Positions 28,301-34,909 of a stretch of 64,000 nucleotides of DNA are shown here, piece by piece (within the stretch, counting starts at the first letter, position 1; the number at the start of each line of letters is the position of its first letter). This stretch comes from JAUWVG01 sp964633715 (GTDB lineage Bacteria; Acidobacteriota; Aminicenantia; Aminicenantales; Aminicenantaceae): the NCBI GenBank assembly GCA_964633715.1, contig CAZWHQ010000010.1:33072-97071 (forward strand), given 5' to 3'. The notes below the pieces were generated by a model. It was given only the letters and a program-made list of their open reading frames with translations, was not told the origin of the DNA and made no database searches. Made by a program: the position numbers and the translations under genes.

Positions 28301-28583
28301 CGGTGCCCGGCATCCAAAGGGAATTATCCTTCATCATCCTATGCCAGCGAATCAAGAGGTCCTGCATAACGTTATCCATGGCATGCCCCATATGCAGGGC
28401 CCCGGTCACATTAGGCAGGGGCATCATGATGACATAAGAATTTTCCCGGCTGTCCGGAAGTGCAGCAAATGCATCGGAGTCCATCCACTTTTTATAAATT
28501 TGTTTTTCATAAGAAGAAAAATCAAAATGTATGGGAAATTTTTCTGATTTTTTTTCTGTGTCTTTTGATTCGTTATTTTTCAT
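25308..28583 (-). CDS. valS: Valyl-tRNA synthetase, long insertion-bearing form
   Basis: Class I synthetase with the HIGH-type motif PNVTGALHMGHAMDN, KMSKS (GERMSKSKGNGIDPEDIV), the editing-domain region SVATTRPETMLGDTAV and a C-terminal coiled-coil tail (ERLVKQRTKLEKESEKAK). At 1091 aa it is about 150-200 residues longer than E. coli ValS. Visible additions are a charged helical insertion of about 50 residues after ACHPNPEEELD in the editing domain, and about 50 residues after LCDMQTGTQDIRLPVQ, following the KMSKS region. These resemble insertions seen in some Planctomycetes/Acidobacteria-type enzymes. It is monocistronic with its own promoter; no T-box leader is visible. Confidence 0.95.
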   Translation of the reverse strand: MKNNESKDTEKKSEKFPIHFDFSSYEKQIYKKWMDSDAFAALPDSRENSYVIMMPLPNVTGALHMGHAMDNVMQDLLIRWHRMMKDNSLWMPGTDHAGIATQAVVEKRLFELEKKTRHDIGLEALVERIWAWKDEYQQRIIEQLQIIGSSCDWSRVRFTMDAVCTRAVREAFFRLFRDGLIFRGDRLVNWDCQLQTAVSDDEIIYEKIQGYFWLIRYPVIDPKPDEPEFISVATTRPETMLGDTAVACHPNPEEELDRLLHELPKRIKSAPKKDKVQLEKTLEDIKEKKRDLLPHLLKLREMAQDGRNVRLPLLERELPLILDIWAKPELGSGCVKVTPAHDPNDYDVWIRHKDKIDIINILNPDGTLNENAGPYSGLDRFDARAQIVADLETQGLMEDIEDREIEIGHSDRSKSPIEPYLSKQWFIHMGDVDGGILCGAETENEFRAAGLAQAAIDAVGREYKTPSGRRLTFYPDHTRYGGTYSSWLAEKRDWCISRQLWWGHRIPIWHKSFFADEIEKIVATLPQSDLLQSWIADSDGKLYSLVEIGKLEKTRRYDLLVSLRDSQAEEQFADRLESLGLEQDPDVLDTWFSSSLWPFSTLGWPNPETALVDEGQRPLGAKGSNKNCLEYYYPGSCLVTARDIITLWVARMQMMGLYLLGDVPFTDCFIHANIQDGKGERMSKSKGNGIDPEDIVEKYGADAMRYVLCDMQTGTQDIRLPVQAISPFTGEMVDLATAKHGQTIFTYICPGSGEEFDVLGTIPDMPMAKIISERFDVGRAFCTKLWNAVRFALINLGELSFSPLDPDQLEPEDRWILSRLSRVIDKVTFQLKAYNPSAAIGEAREFFWSELCDWYLEFIKPRFKSEDSAPVARTVLSLAIDLVLRLFHPFVPYITEVLWERLQIQSPIRGLFEPLPSSDLLINATWPNAFPDWEDSTVESNFSLVQDVIRSIRDIRSRHNIPPRKAFEALIKAENEETIVLDRLKKLVLHMANLSSLTVSSTVERPALATTQVVGNTEIYLIGAVDPDRERERLVKQRTKLEKESEKAKARLANDSFVSRAPTEVVEAEKAKLEEIQIQIKLVDKSLAALN

Positions 28584-28639
28584 TTTCTCTCTGAGTATTT
28601 CAGCGCAAATGACTGCACTAAAAGCAGTTAAGTTCAGCT

Positions 28640-28668
28640 ATCTTACAATAGCCGTTTTTTGAAGTCAA
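28640..28668 (-). promoter_or_regulatory. Sigma-70-type promoter of valS
   Basis: On the minus strand TTGACT, 17 bp, TAAGAT, giving a leader of about 50 nt before the valS ATG. The leader shows none of the conserved T-box elements. Confidence 0.5.
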
Positions 28669-28792
28669 TGAAGAGAAGAACAGGAGGGATCGGATGTTGA
28701 GATGCGGCTCCTCTTTTTAATATAATCATAAAGACCTCAATCATTGTTCCCCTTAGGCATCTCGATGAAAAACACAATTGGGAGAAGGCATT

Positions 28793-29105
28793 ATGTCCTC
28801 AAACAACTACAAAATCATCAATCTGAGTGAAAATAATATCGACAAAAAGGATATCTGCTGTGGATTCTCCTAGAAAAAACTCGCTGAAGGCACACGGCTA
28901 CACATTTATCCACTGCTTCTGGGTATCCGGCCGCTATAAAAGACAGGGCCTCGGAACCAGGCTTTTGGATGAATGTATAAAGGATTCAGGAGAAAAGAAT
29001 GGAATTGTCTGTGTGACCTCTAAAAAAGTCATGCCTTTTCTAACTGACAAAGGTTTTTTTTTAAAAAAGGAATTTATTAAGCTCGTACAAGAAAAGATGG
29101 TCTAA
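28793..29105 (+). pseudogene. Decayed GNAT acetyltransferase (YoaP-like) gene
   Basis: The ATG at 28793 (good leader GGGAGAAGG) opens MSSNNYKIINLSENNIDKKD and ICCGFS, a typical start of YoaP-like GNAT proteins, but ends at TAG 28871. The C-terminal half of the same domain resumes in another frame (about 28880-29105): FIHCFWVSGRYKRQGLGTRL, DECIKDSG, GIVCVTSKKVMPFL. Roughly 50 residues that normally lie between the two parts are missing, and the C-terminal YoaP extension is absent. A frameshift plus internal deletion therefore makes this a remnant. The acetyl-CoA loop (RxxGLG, here RQGLG) is still readable, so the loss looks recent. Confidence 0.72.
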
Positions 29106-29494
29106 AGTTCCCGTACACCCATCTGTTCAGCCTGAGGACACACAAACTTGGCATAACAGTGCAGACAGCCAATCTTGGAAAATATTATAAAGATGCGGAA
29201 TATCAATAGTCCGACAAGAACCAGAAACACACAAAGGACTAGAAGAGAAAAGTGGAGAACAATGGCAGGGATCAAGGCCACAATGGGAGCAACCAATGAA
29301 AACAAGTAAAGATTATTAGGACAAAGAAGTCCTTTGGAGCGATTAGGAAATTCATCATCATTCTGTTCCCGGGCGATTTTTCGAGAAACCACATTGAGTC
29401 CCGATATACACAATCCTCCCTCCATTCTTCGATAGACACAGGAGGGACAGACTATTAGCGGCATCAGCACATACATCTCGCTAAAAGCAAACAC
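29102..29494 (-). CDS. Cysteine-rich membrane protein, uncertain 5' end
   Basis: I do not recognise the family. The 130-aa product has CPSC near the N-terminus, a CPNN segment, two hydrophobic helices in the middle (YLFSLVAPIVALIPAIVL and LLVLCVFLVLVGLLIF) and a C-terminal CLHCYAKFVCPQAEQMG motif that could bind metal. The frame stays open upstream to a TAA at 29624-29626 and still encodes protein-like, partly hydrophobic sequence (SGFGIIYGFGRTTVS). However, no ATG, GTG or TTG exists there, so either GTG 29494 is the start or the 5' end has been lost. It overlaps the tail of the GNAT remnant in a small patch of decaying genes. Confidence 0.5.
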   Translation of the reverse strand: MFAFSEMYVLMPLIVCPSCVYRRMEGGLCISGLNVVSRKIAREQNDDEFPNRSKGLLCPNNLYLFSLVAPIVALIPAIVLHFSLLVLCVFLVLVGLLIFRIFIIFSKIGCLHCYAKFVCPQAEQMGVREL

Positions 29495-29759
29495 AAGATA
29501 AAGTATTCCAAGTGAAGTGCTAACAGTTGTACGGCCGAAACCATAGATGATCCCAAATCCACTCAGCGAAAATGAAGAATTGTCGTGCCGTTGTAGATAA
29601 AAAGACTGGATAAAGGATACCTTTTATAGAGATTAGCCTTCGTTTTTTTTTGTCCGGGCATTATTCTATAAATGTAAACAGTTGATAACACCTATCCAAT
29701 ATGATATCTCATAGAGACACGATGATAATCTCTCAAAACACCGAGACAAGGAGGTTAAG

Positions 29760-31112
29760 TTGAAAAGGCAATTTATAATCCTAACAGTACTATTACTTAC
29801 TCCACTCCTGGTTTTATGCGGGTATGATTTTGAAAATAAAGAATTTGCCGCACGGCGGGCCGCATTTATGGAACAAATTTCAGACGGAATCGCGATTATT
29901 CTTGGGGCCAACACCCCCACAGGAGACAGTCACTTTACTCAAACCAACGATTTTTACTATTTTACCGGAGTCGAAATTCAAAATGCGTTCCTCATCATCG
30001 ATGGCCTGAACAAAGAAAGCCACATTTTTTTTGACCTCAGTGAAGATGGAGCTCGCGGTGAAGGCCTCCCTATTGAACTCGTTGACAATCCCGCTGAATT
30101 CACAGGGATTGAAAGAACCTATCCACTCGATCGTTTTTCATCCGTCCTCACACGGCTGAGTATGCAGACTCCTATTTTTTATACAGCCTTTAAACCCGGA
30201 GAGATCAGCATGGTCAATACCAATGAAAAGTTCAATTCTCTGCAGCGGACCATGACTATGAATATCTGGGATGGCCGGCTCACACGAGAGCTGCAGTTTG
30301 TTAAAAACCTCAAGGACAAATTTCCACAGATTACGGTCAAAGACTGCTCTCCTCTCATCTGGAATATGCGAAAAATCAAATCTCCCTCTGAAATCAATTT
30401 TATCCGCCGAGCAGCACAACTGGGAGTTGAGGCACACAAAGTCTTTATCGAGGCCACTGGCCCAGGGGTCAGTGAAAAAGAACTGGCTGCTTTGTTTACA
30501 TACACATGTATGAGAAACGATGCCAGGGATTTGGCCTACAACGTGATCATTATGTCCGGCCCTAACCATAAATATGGTCACTACCATATATATGACCGGA
30601 CGCTCGAGGATGGGGATTTTATCATTTTAGATGCGGGTCCGGATGTCGGATACTACAATGCGGACGTGTCCAGCACATTCCCCGCCAACGGCCGATTTTC
30701 ACAAAAGCAAAAAGAAATCTACGTACTCGCTTATGGAATTTATGTCACCTGCCTTGAAAACTACAAGCCGGGAATAACATTCAAAGACGTAGGGAACAAA
30801 GTGCGGGAACACCTCATTAAAAACGGCTTTGATCCTGAGGAGCGAAGATTCAGGGGATTCATCCGCTACGGAGGATACAACCACTCCATCGGTATGGCCA
30901 CACATGATCCCATGGGCTCGTTCGCCGGGCCAGATGAAAAACTCCAACCCGGTTTTGTCTTTGCCTGTGACATCAATATGCCCTACCCAGACCAGGAAAT
31001 GGGGATTCGTATCGAGGACACCATAGTCATCACGGAAGATGGCTACGAAAACCTGTCCCAGGGGCTTCCGCGATCATTAAAAGAGATTGAAGCCTTTATG
31101 AAAAAGAAATAA
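29760..31112 (+). CDS. Xaa-Pro aminopeptidase-like M24B metallopeptidase, exported
   Basis: TTG start with AAGGAGG five bp upstream. A hydrophobic N-terminus (FIILTVLLLTPLLVLCG) is a signal peptide, possibly lipidated at the Cys. The creatinase N-domain (FTQTNDFYYFTG) precedes the pita-bread domain with metal ligands in FIILDAGPD...YNADVSSTF, NHSIGMATHDP and GIRIEDT. The penultimate ligand, usually Glu in TIEPG, lies here in FACDINMPYP, so Asp replaces Glu; similar variants exist in relatives, and activity cannot be decided. The family removes N-terminal residues preceding proline. It precedes a sulfatase gene by 107 bp. Confidence 0.88.
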   Translation: MKRQFIILTVLLLTPLLVLCGYDFENKEFAARRAAFMEQISDGIAIILGANTPTGDSHFTQTNDFYYFTGVEIQNAFLIIDGLNKESHIFFDLSEDGARGEGLPIELVDNPAEFTGIERTYPLDRFSSVLTRLSMQTPIFYTAFKPGEISMVNTNEKFNSLQRTMTMNIWDGRLTRELQFVKNLKDKFPQITVKDCSPLIWNMRKIKSPSEINFIRRAAQLGVEAHKVFIEATGPGVSEKELAALFTYTCMRNDARDLAYNVIIMSGPNHKYGHYHIYDRTLEDGDFIILDAGPDVGYYNADVSSTFPANGRFSQKQKEIYVLAYGIYVTCLENYKPGITFKDVGNKVREHLIKNGFDPEERRFRGFIRYGGYNHSIGMATHDPMGSFAGPDEKLQPGFVFACDINMPYPDQEMGIRIEDTIVITEDGYENLSQGLPRSLKEIEAFMKKK

Positions 31113-31140
31113 ATATTCCAACAAGAAAAGATTAGATATG

Positions 31141-31165
31141 AAAAAAAAGAGCCGCCTATGCGGCC
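31141..31165 (-). terminator. Intrinsic terminator pointing antisense to the M24 peptidase gene
   Basis: Read on the minus strand, a GGCCGC-ATAG-GCGGCT hairpin is followed at once by CTTTTTTTT. Genes on both sides lie on the plus strand, so this would stop antisense transcription entering the peptidase gene from the right. In the plus direction the hairpin has no T-run. Confidence 0.5.
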
Positions 31166-31219
31166 ATTAAAGAGGTCAAGGAAAGAATTTAATCTTAAGG
31201 TCTCATTAGGAGGGAAAAA

Positions 31220-32803
31220 ATGAAAAGACGGCAGTTCATTCATTCAGTTGGAATGGGCGTGGCCGCAATGGCTTTGCCCGGATGTCTGAATAAAACAAAA
31301 ACAGCTCAACAAAAACCCAATATTTTATTCATCATGACAGACGACCATGCCTCCCATGCTATCAGCAGCTACGGAAGCCGTATCAACACAACACCCAATA
31401 TCGACCGCATTGCAAATGAAGGCGTGAGATTCGAAAATTGCTTCTGCACCAACGGTATCTGTGCGCCGAGCAGAGCTGTTATCCTCACCGGAAAACACAG
31501 CCATCTCAACGGACTCCGGGATAACAGCCAGGTCTTTGACGGCACACAGCAGACATTCCCCAAACTTCTTCAGCAGGCCGGATACCAGACTGTTATGCTC
31601 GGCAAGTGGCACCTCAAGAGCGATCCCACAGGCTTTGACTACTGGAATATCCTTCCCGGCCAAGGCCAGTATTACAATCCCGATCTGATCGAGATGGGAG
31701 AACGGAAAAAGCACACCGGCTATGTGACAGATCTCATTACAGATATCGCCCTAGACTATCTTGAAAATAAACGGGACAAAGAGAAACCCTTTATGATGAT
31801 GCTCCACCACAAGGCTCCTCACCGTAACTGGCAGCCTGCCCCTCGGCACCTGACCATGTATGACGACGTCAAGTTTCCTGAACCGGACACACTCTTCGAT
31901 GATTATTCCAACCGCTCGAAGGCAGCGGCTGAGCAGGAGATGTCGCTTCGAGACCACATGCAGGAGGCCTATGATCTGAAAATGGAACCTGCGCCTAAAC
32001 GACTCAATGATGAACAGCGGGCTGCATGGGAAGCGGCCTACGGGCCCAAGAGAGAGGCCTTCGAACGGGATAATCCGCAGGGCGATGACCTCGTGCGGTG
32101 GAAATACCAACGGTATATGCAAGATTACCTGGGCTGCATAGCCGCCGTAGACGAAAATATCGGGCGCGTGCTGGACTTTCTGGAATCATCCAGTCTGGCA
32201 GAGAACACAATTGTGCTCTACACATCAGATCAGGGATTTTATTTGGGTGACCATGGCTGGTTCGACAAGCGCTTCATGTACGAAGAATCCCTCCGGATGC
32301 CTTTATTAGCCATGTCTCCAGGAAAAACAAGACCAGGATCGACCAACGCCGAACTGGTCCAAAATCTCGATTTTGCCCCAACTTTCCTCGAACTGGCCGG
32401 AGTGGATATCCCAAAAGACATGCAGGGCCTATCCCTGGCAGGTTTTCTGCAAAACAAATCCCCCGGTAGGTGGAGGGAATCCATCTATTACCACTACTAC
32501 GAATACCCTGCTGTCCACATGGTGAAACGTCACTATGGCATCCGGACGAAACAATACAAACTCATGCACTATTATCACGATATCGATGCCTGGGAATTGT
32601 ATGATTTAAAAAACGATCCACACGAACTCAACAATGTTTATGACAATCCAGACTATGCCGCTGTTATCACGGAGCTTAAGGCCGAACTGAAGCGGCTTCA
32701 AACAATGTATGGGGATTCAGACGAATTATCACAGAAACTCCTCGCAGAGGATATGGAAAGAAGGCGTAAGGCTCAGGAAGCCCGCAAAAAGAAATTAATT
32801 TAA
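31220..32803 (+). CDS. Type I sulfatase (arylsulfatase family), exported
   Basis: The start KRRQFIHSVGMGVAAMALPGC combines a twin-arginine motif with a lipobox (ALPGC), so a Tat-exported lipoprotein is likely. The catalytic motif CAPSR (Cys81, to be converted to formylglycine by a maturase) is intact, followed by LTGKHSH. Metal-binding TDDHASH and SDQGFYLGDHGWFDK segments are also present. Length 527 aa is normal. Substrate is unknown; a sulfated polysaccharide monoester is the family norm. Two Asp/Glu-rich helical segments (about 225-285) are lengthened. An AGGAGG Shine-Dalgarno site precedes the ATG. Confidence 0.92.
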   Translation: MKRRQFIHSVGMGVAAMALPGCLNKTKTAQQKPNILFIMTDDHASHAISSYGSRINTTPNIDRIANEGVRFENCFCTNGICAPSRAVILTGKHSHLNGLRDNSQVFDGTQQTFPKLLQQAGYQTVMLGKWHLKSDPTGFDYWNILPGQGQYYNPDLIEMGERKKHTGYVTDLITDIALDYLENKRDKEKPFMMMLHHKAPHRNWQPAPRHLTMYDDVKFPEPDTLFDDYSNRSKAAAEQEMSLRDHMQEAYDLKMEPAPKRLNDEQRAAWEAAYGPKREAFERDNPQGDDLVRWKYQRYMQDYLGCIAAVDENIGRVLDFLESSSLAENTIVLYTSDQGFYLGDHGWFDKRFMYEESLRMPLLAMSPGKTRPGSTNAELVQNLDFAPTFLELAGVDIPKDMQGLSLAGFLQNKSPGRWRESIYYHYYEYPAVHMVKRHYGIRTKQYKLMHYYHDIDAWELYDLKNDPHELNNVYDNPDYAAVITELKAELKRLQTMYGDSDELSQKLLAEDMERRRKAQEARKKKLI

Positions 32804-32895
32804 TCTTCTTTGGAGGAACGGTACAGAGAATAGACAAATCCTCCTATACAAACACCGAAGATTAAAATCATCGTGATTAGGGTTTCAATTTCCAT
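32800..32895 (-). CDS. MetS-like small membrane subunit of the NSS transporter
   Basis: A 31-codon frame (ATG 32895, TAA 32800) encodes one hydrophobic helix, starting MEIETLITMILIFGVCIGGF and ending YSLYRSSKED. Length, single TM helix with a conserved-looking GG pair and a basic/acidic tail match the small subunits (MetS/MaAIMP family) that follow many bacterial NSS transporter genes, as in Corynebacterium MetPS. The start overlaps the end of the transporter gene by 11 bp, implying translational coupling, and the stop overlaps the convergent sulfatase stop by 3 bp. It is too short for usual gene calling. Assignment rests on context plus size and topology. Confidence 0.7.
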   Translation of the reverse strand: MEIETLITMILIFGVCIGGFVYSLYRSSKED

Positions 32896-34354
32896 TATTT
32901 TCACTAAACATTTTTTTTGTGATGACTTTATTAAAGACGATAAACACGGTTATGGCCACAGCCCACTGAAAGAGGACCGTGCCCACCGAAGTTGTAGCAA
33001 ATATCTTCAACCAATTTCCCGGATTGGCAGAATAGCTGTCCCAGAACCACCAGACAAGCATGGCCACTAATTGGAGAGGCAGAAAAAACATCACGAGGTA
33101 ATCAAACCATTTTCCAATCTTGATCTTTTTCTCAGAAGTGGAAATGATCTCTTCACGGAACTTCTTTGGTCCAACTTTTAATACAAGGATTATCAGGAAC
33201 GCTCCACTCACCATGAGTCCAAGCCCCCACACCCAATCCTGATTGTTAAAAAAGCCGATACTGATAGCAGAAGGAAGTCCCATAAGAAAACATCCTGCAC
33301 CAACAATGACCACCGCTTTTTTTCTTGTGAGACCAGAGTCGATAAAAATTCTGCTTATAAGCTCAAGCTGAGCAATCAATGAGGAAAAGGCGGCAAAACA
33401 TAGAGCCAAAAAGAAAAGGGCGAGAAAAAAGGAACCCGAGGGGATTTTCGAAAAGAGAATAGGGAGCCATTTAAAGGTCAATCCTTCATTGCCTTGCTGC
33501 ATGACTCCAATGACACTCTCTTTGGCCATGTTTTGACCAGCAAAAAAAGAAAAAACTGTTGGGATAACCACAAGGGCAGCCAGGAGAGAAGCGACATAGT
33601 CTCCGAATCCAAGAGTCGTAGAGGTCAAGACGGGATTTTCTTTTCTCCGGGAGTAAACTCCATAGGTCAGCATCAAACCCCATCCTGCGCCTGTGGACCA
33701 GGCAGCTTGACTCAATGCGTTCAACCAGATTTTTAGATTCCCCAGCTGCGAGAGATTTGGAGAAAAAAGAAAATTCAATCCCTGTACAGCACCCGGAAGA
33801 GTTAAAGAGCGAGCCACCGCGATCAGCAGCAGAATAAGAAGAGAAGGGATAAGAATCTTGTTGGCCCTTTCAATGCCTTTGATTACTCCAAAATAGATGA
33901 TCGAACATCCGATAAAAATAGCAATAAAATGAAAGGCCACCGGTTCCCATGAAGATTGGAAGGCCTCCCAATACTGATTGGGCTCTTTTTTGATCAATCC
34001 TTGAAAACATGTGGCAAAAAAATATTTCACACACCAGCCTGTGACAACAGTGTAATAAAATGTGATAGCGGCAGTCACAAAGGTGACAAACGTCCCCATC
34101 CATGCAAAATTTTTTCCCATCAGTTTTCCAAAAGAACCAACCACTCCCATACGGGTTTTTTTCCCAATGGACAATTCAATGGTCAGCAGAGGCAGGGCCC
34201 AGACGAAAAGAAAAATAATCCAAGCGATCATGAATGCACCGCCGCCGTACTGAGAGACAATCCGAGGAAAACGCCACAGGTTCCCCGTGCCCACAGCCAT
34301 TCCCAAACCCGCAAAAATGATTCCCCAGCGTGAAAAGGATTCTTTTTTACTCAT
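32885..34354 (-). CDS. Sodium-dependent NSS (SNF) family transporter
   Basis: ATG 34354 (MSKKESFSRWG) is chosen over a TTG 17 codons upstream. TM1 carries the family signature GLGMAVGTGNLWRFPRIV with the Na+/substrate-binding unwound segment, and FFALALCFAAFSSLIAQLEL corresponds to TM8. About 12 TM helices in 489 aa fit Na+-coupled amino acid importers such as LeuT/MhsT/MetP. Substrate cannot be assigned. A TTGACA-17-TAAAGT promoter ends 8 bp before the ATG and no Shine-Dalgarno site is present, so the mRNA is probably leaderless. The MetS-like small gene overlaps its 3' end. Confidence 0.9.
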   Translation of the reverse strand: MSKKESFSRWGIIFAGLGMAVGTGNLWRFPRIVSQYGGGAFMIAWIIFLFVWALPLLTIELSIGKKTRMGVVGSFGKLMGKNFAWMGTFVTFVTAAITFYYTVVTGWCVKYFFATCFQGLIKKEPNQYWEAFQSSWEPVAFHFIAIFIGCSIIYFGVIKGIERANKILIPSLLILLLIAVARSLTLPGAVQGLNFLFSPNLSQLGNLKIWLNALSQAAWSTGAGWGLMLTYGVYSRRKENPVLTSTTLGFGDYVASLLAALVVIPTVFSFFAGQNMAKESVIGVMQQGNEGLTFKWLPILFSKIPSGSFFLALFFLALCFAAFSSLIAQLELISRIFIDSGLTRKKAVVIVGAGCFLMGLPSAISIGFFNNQDWVWGLGLMVSGAFLIILVLKVGPKKFREEIISTSEKKIKIGKWFDYLVMFFLPLQLVAMLVWWFWDSYSANPGNWLKIFATTSVGTVLFQWAVAITVFIVFNKVITKKMFSENNGN

Positions 34355-34361
34355 GTCAAGA

Positions 34362-34390
34362 ACTTTACTTATAGGGACATGTTCTGTCAA
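34362..34390 (-). promoter_or_regulatory. Promoter of the NSS transporter, predicted leaderless transcript
   Basis: On the minus strand TTGACA, 17 bp, TAAAGT. The expected start of transcription lies at or within a base or two of the ATG at 34354. Confidence 0.45.
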
Positions 34391-34412
34391 ATAAAAATAA
34401 TTCAAGGAAATT

Positions 34413-34442
34413 TTAGCATTACAGGGCCAGTCGTGTTATGAT
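34413..34442 (+). promoter_or_regulatory. Promoter of the hotdog thioesterase gene
   Basis: TTAGCA, 18 bp, TATGAT, followed about 40 bp later by GAAGGAG and the ATG at 34492. Diverges from the NSS promoter. Confidence 0.35.
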
Positions 34443-34491
34443 TCAGGATAATTGGGATAATTTCAGATTTAATTGAAGAAGGAGTGAATCG

Positions 34492-34884
34492 ATGGATTTT
34501 AACATTCCAGTGAATGTTTCTTCCAGTCAATCACTGATTGTGGATCAAGAGCATACAGCAAAAATCCTTGGATCGGGACAGGTCGAAGTACTGGCCACTC
34601 CAATGATGATCGCACTCATGGAATCAGCAGCGCTCATTGCGGCACAAGTCTATCTTCCTCATGATTGGACAACAGTGGGCACCAAAGTCAATATCGAACA
34701 CCTTCGACCAACTCCGCTGGGGAAACGGATCTCAGCCAAGGCCACTCTTGTGAAAATTGATGGGCGGAGACTCCATTTTCAGGTCGAGGCCCGCGATAAT
34801 CATGGCCTCATCGGACAGGGAACGCATGAGCGTTTTGTCATTCAGAACGAAAAGTTTATGAATAAGGTCAACGGCCAAAAATAA
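34492..34884 (+). CDS. FlK-like hotdog-fold thioesterase
   Basis: A 130-aa single hotdog domain. The ATPMMIALMESAALIAAQ helix and the GTKVNIEHLRPTPLGKRI strand match the fluoroacetyl-CoA thioesterase (FlK) group, where Thr/Glu/His act on acyl-CoA. The Thr (ATPMM), Glu (LMES) and His (NIEHLRPT) are all present. Physiological acyl-CoA unknown; generally hydrolyses small or toxic acyl-CoAs. Stands alone between divergent and convergent neighbours. Confidence 0.85.
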   Translation: MDFNIPVNVSSSQSLIVDQEHTAKILGSGQVEVLATPMMIALMESAALIAAQVYLPHDWTTVGTKVNIEHLRPTPLGKRISAKATLVKIDGRRLHFQVEARDNHGLIGQGTHERFVIQNEKFMNKVNGQK

Positions 34885-34909
34885 AAATCTGCCGTTTCGT
34901 TCTATTTTT

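Noticed and set aside
28584..28639. T-box riboswitch in the valS leader
   Set aside because: The leader is only about 50 nt and no T-box sequence or specifier/antiterminator arrangement is visible.
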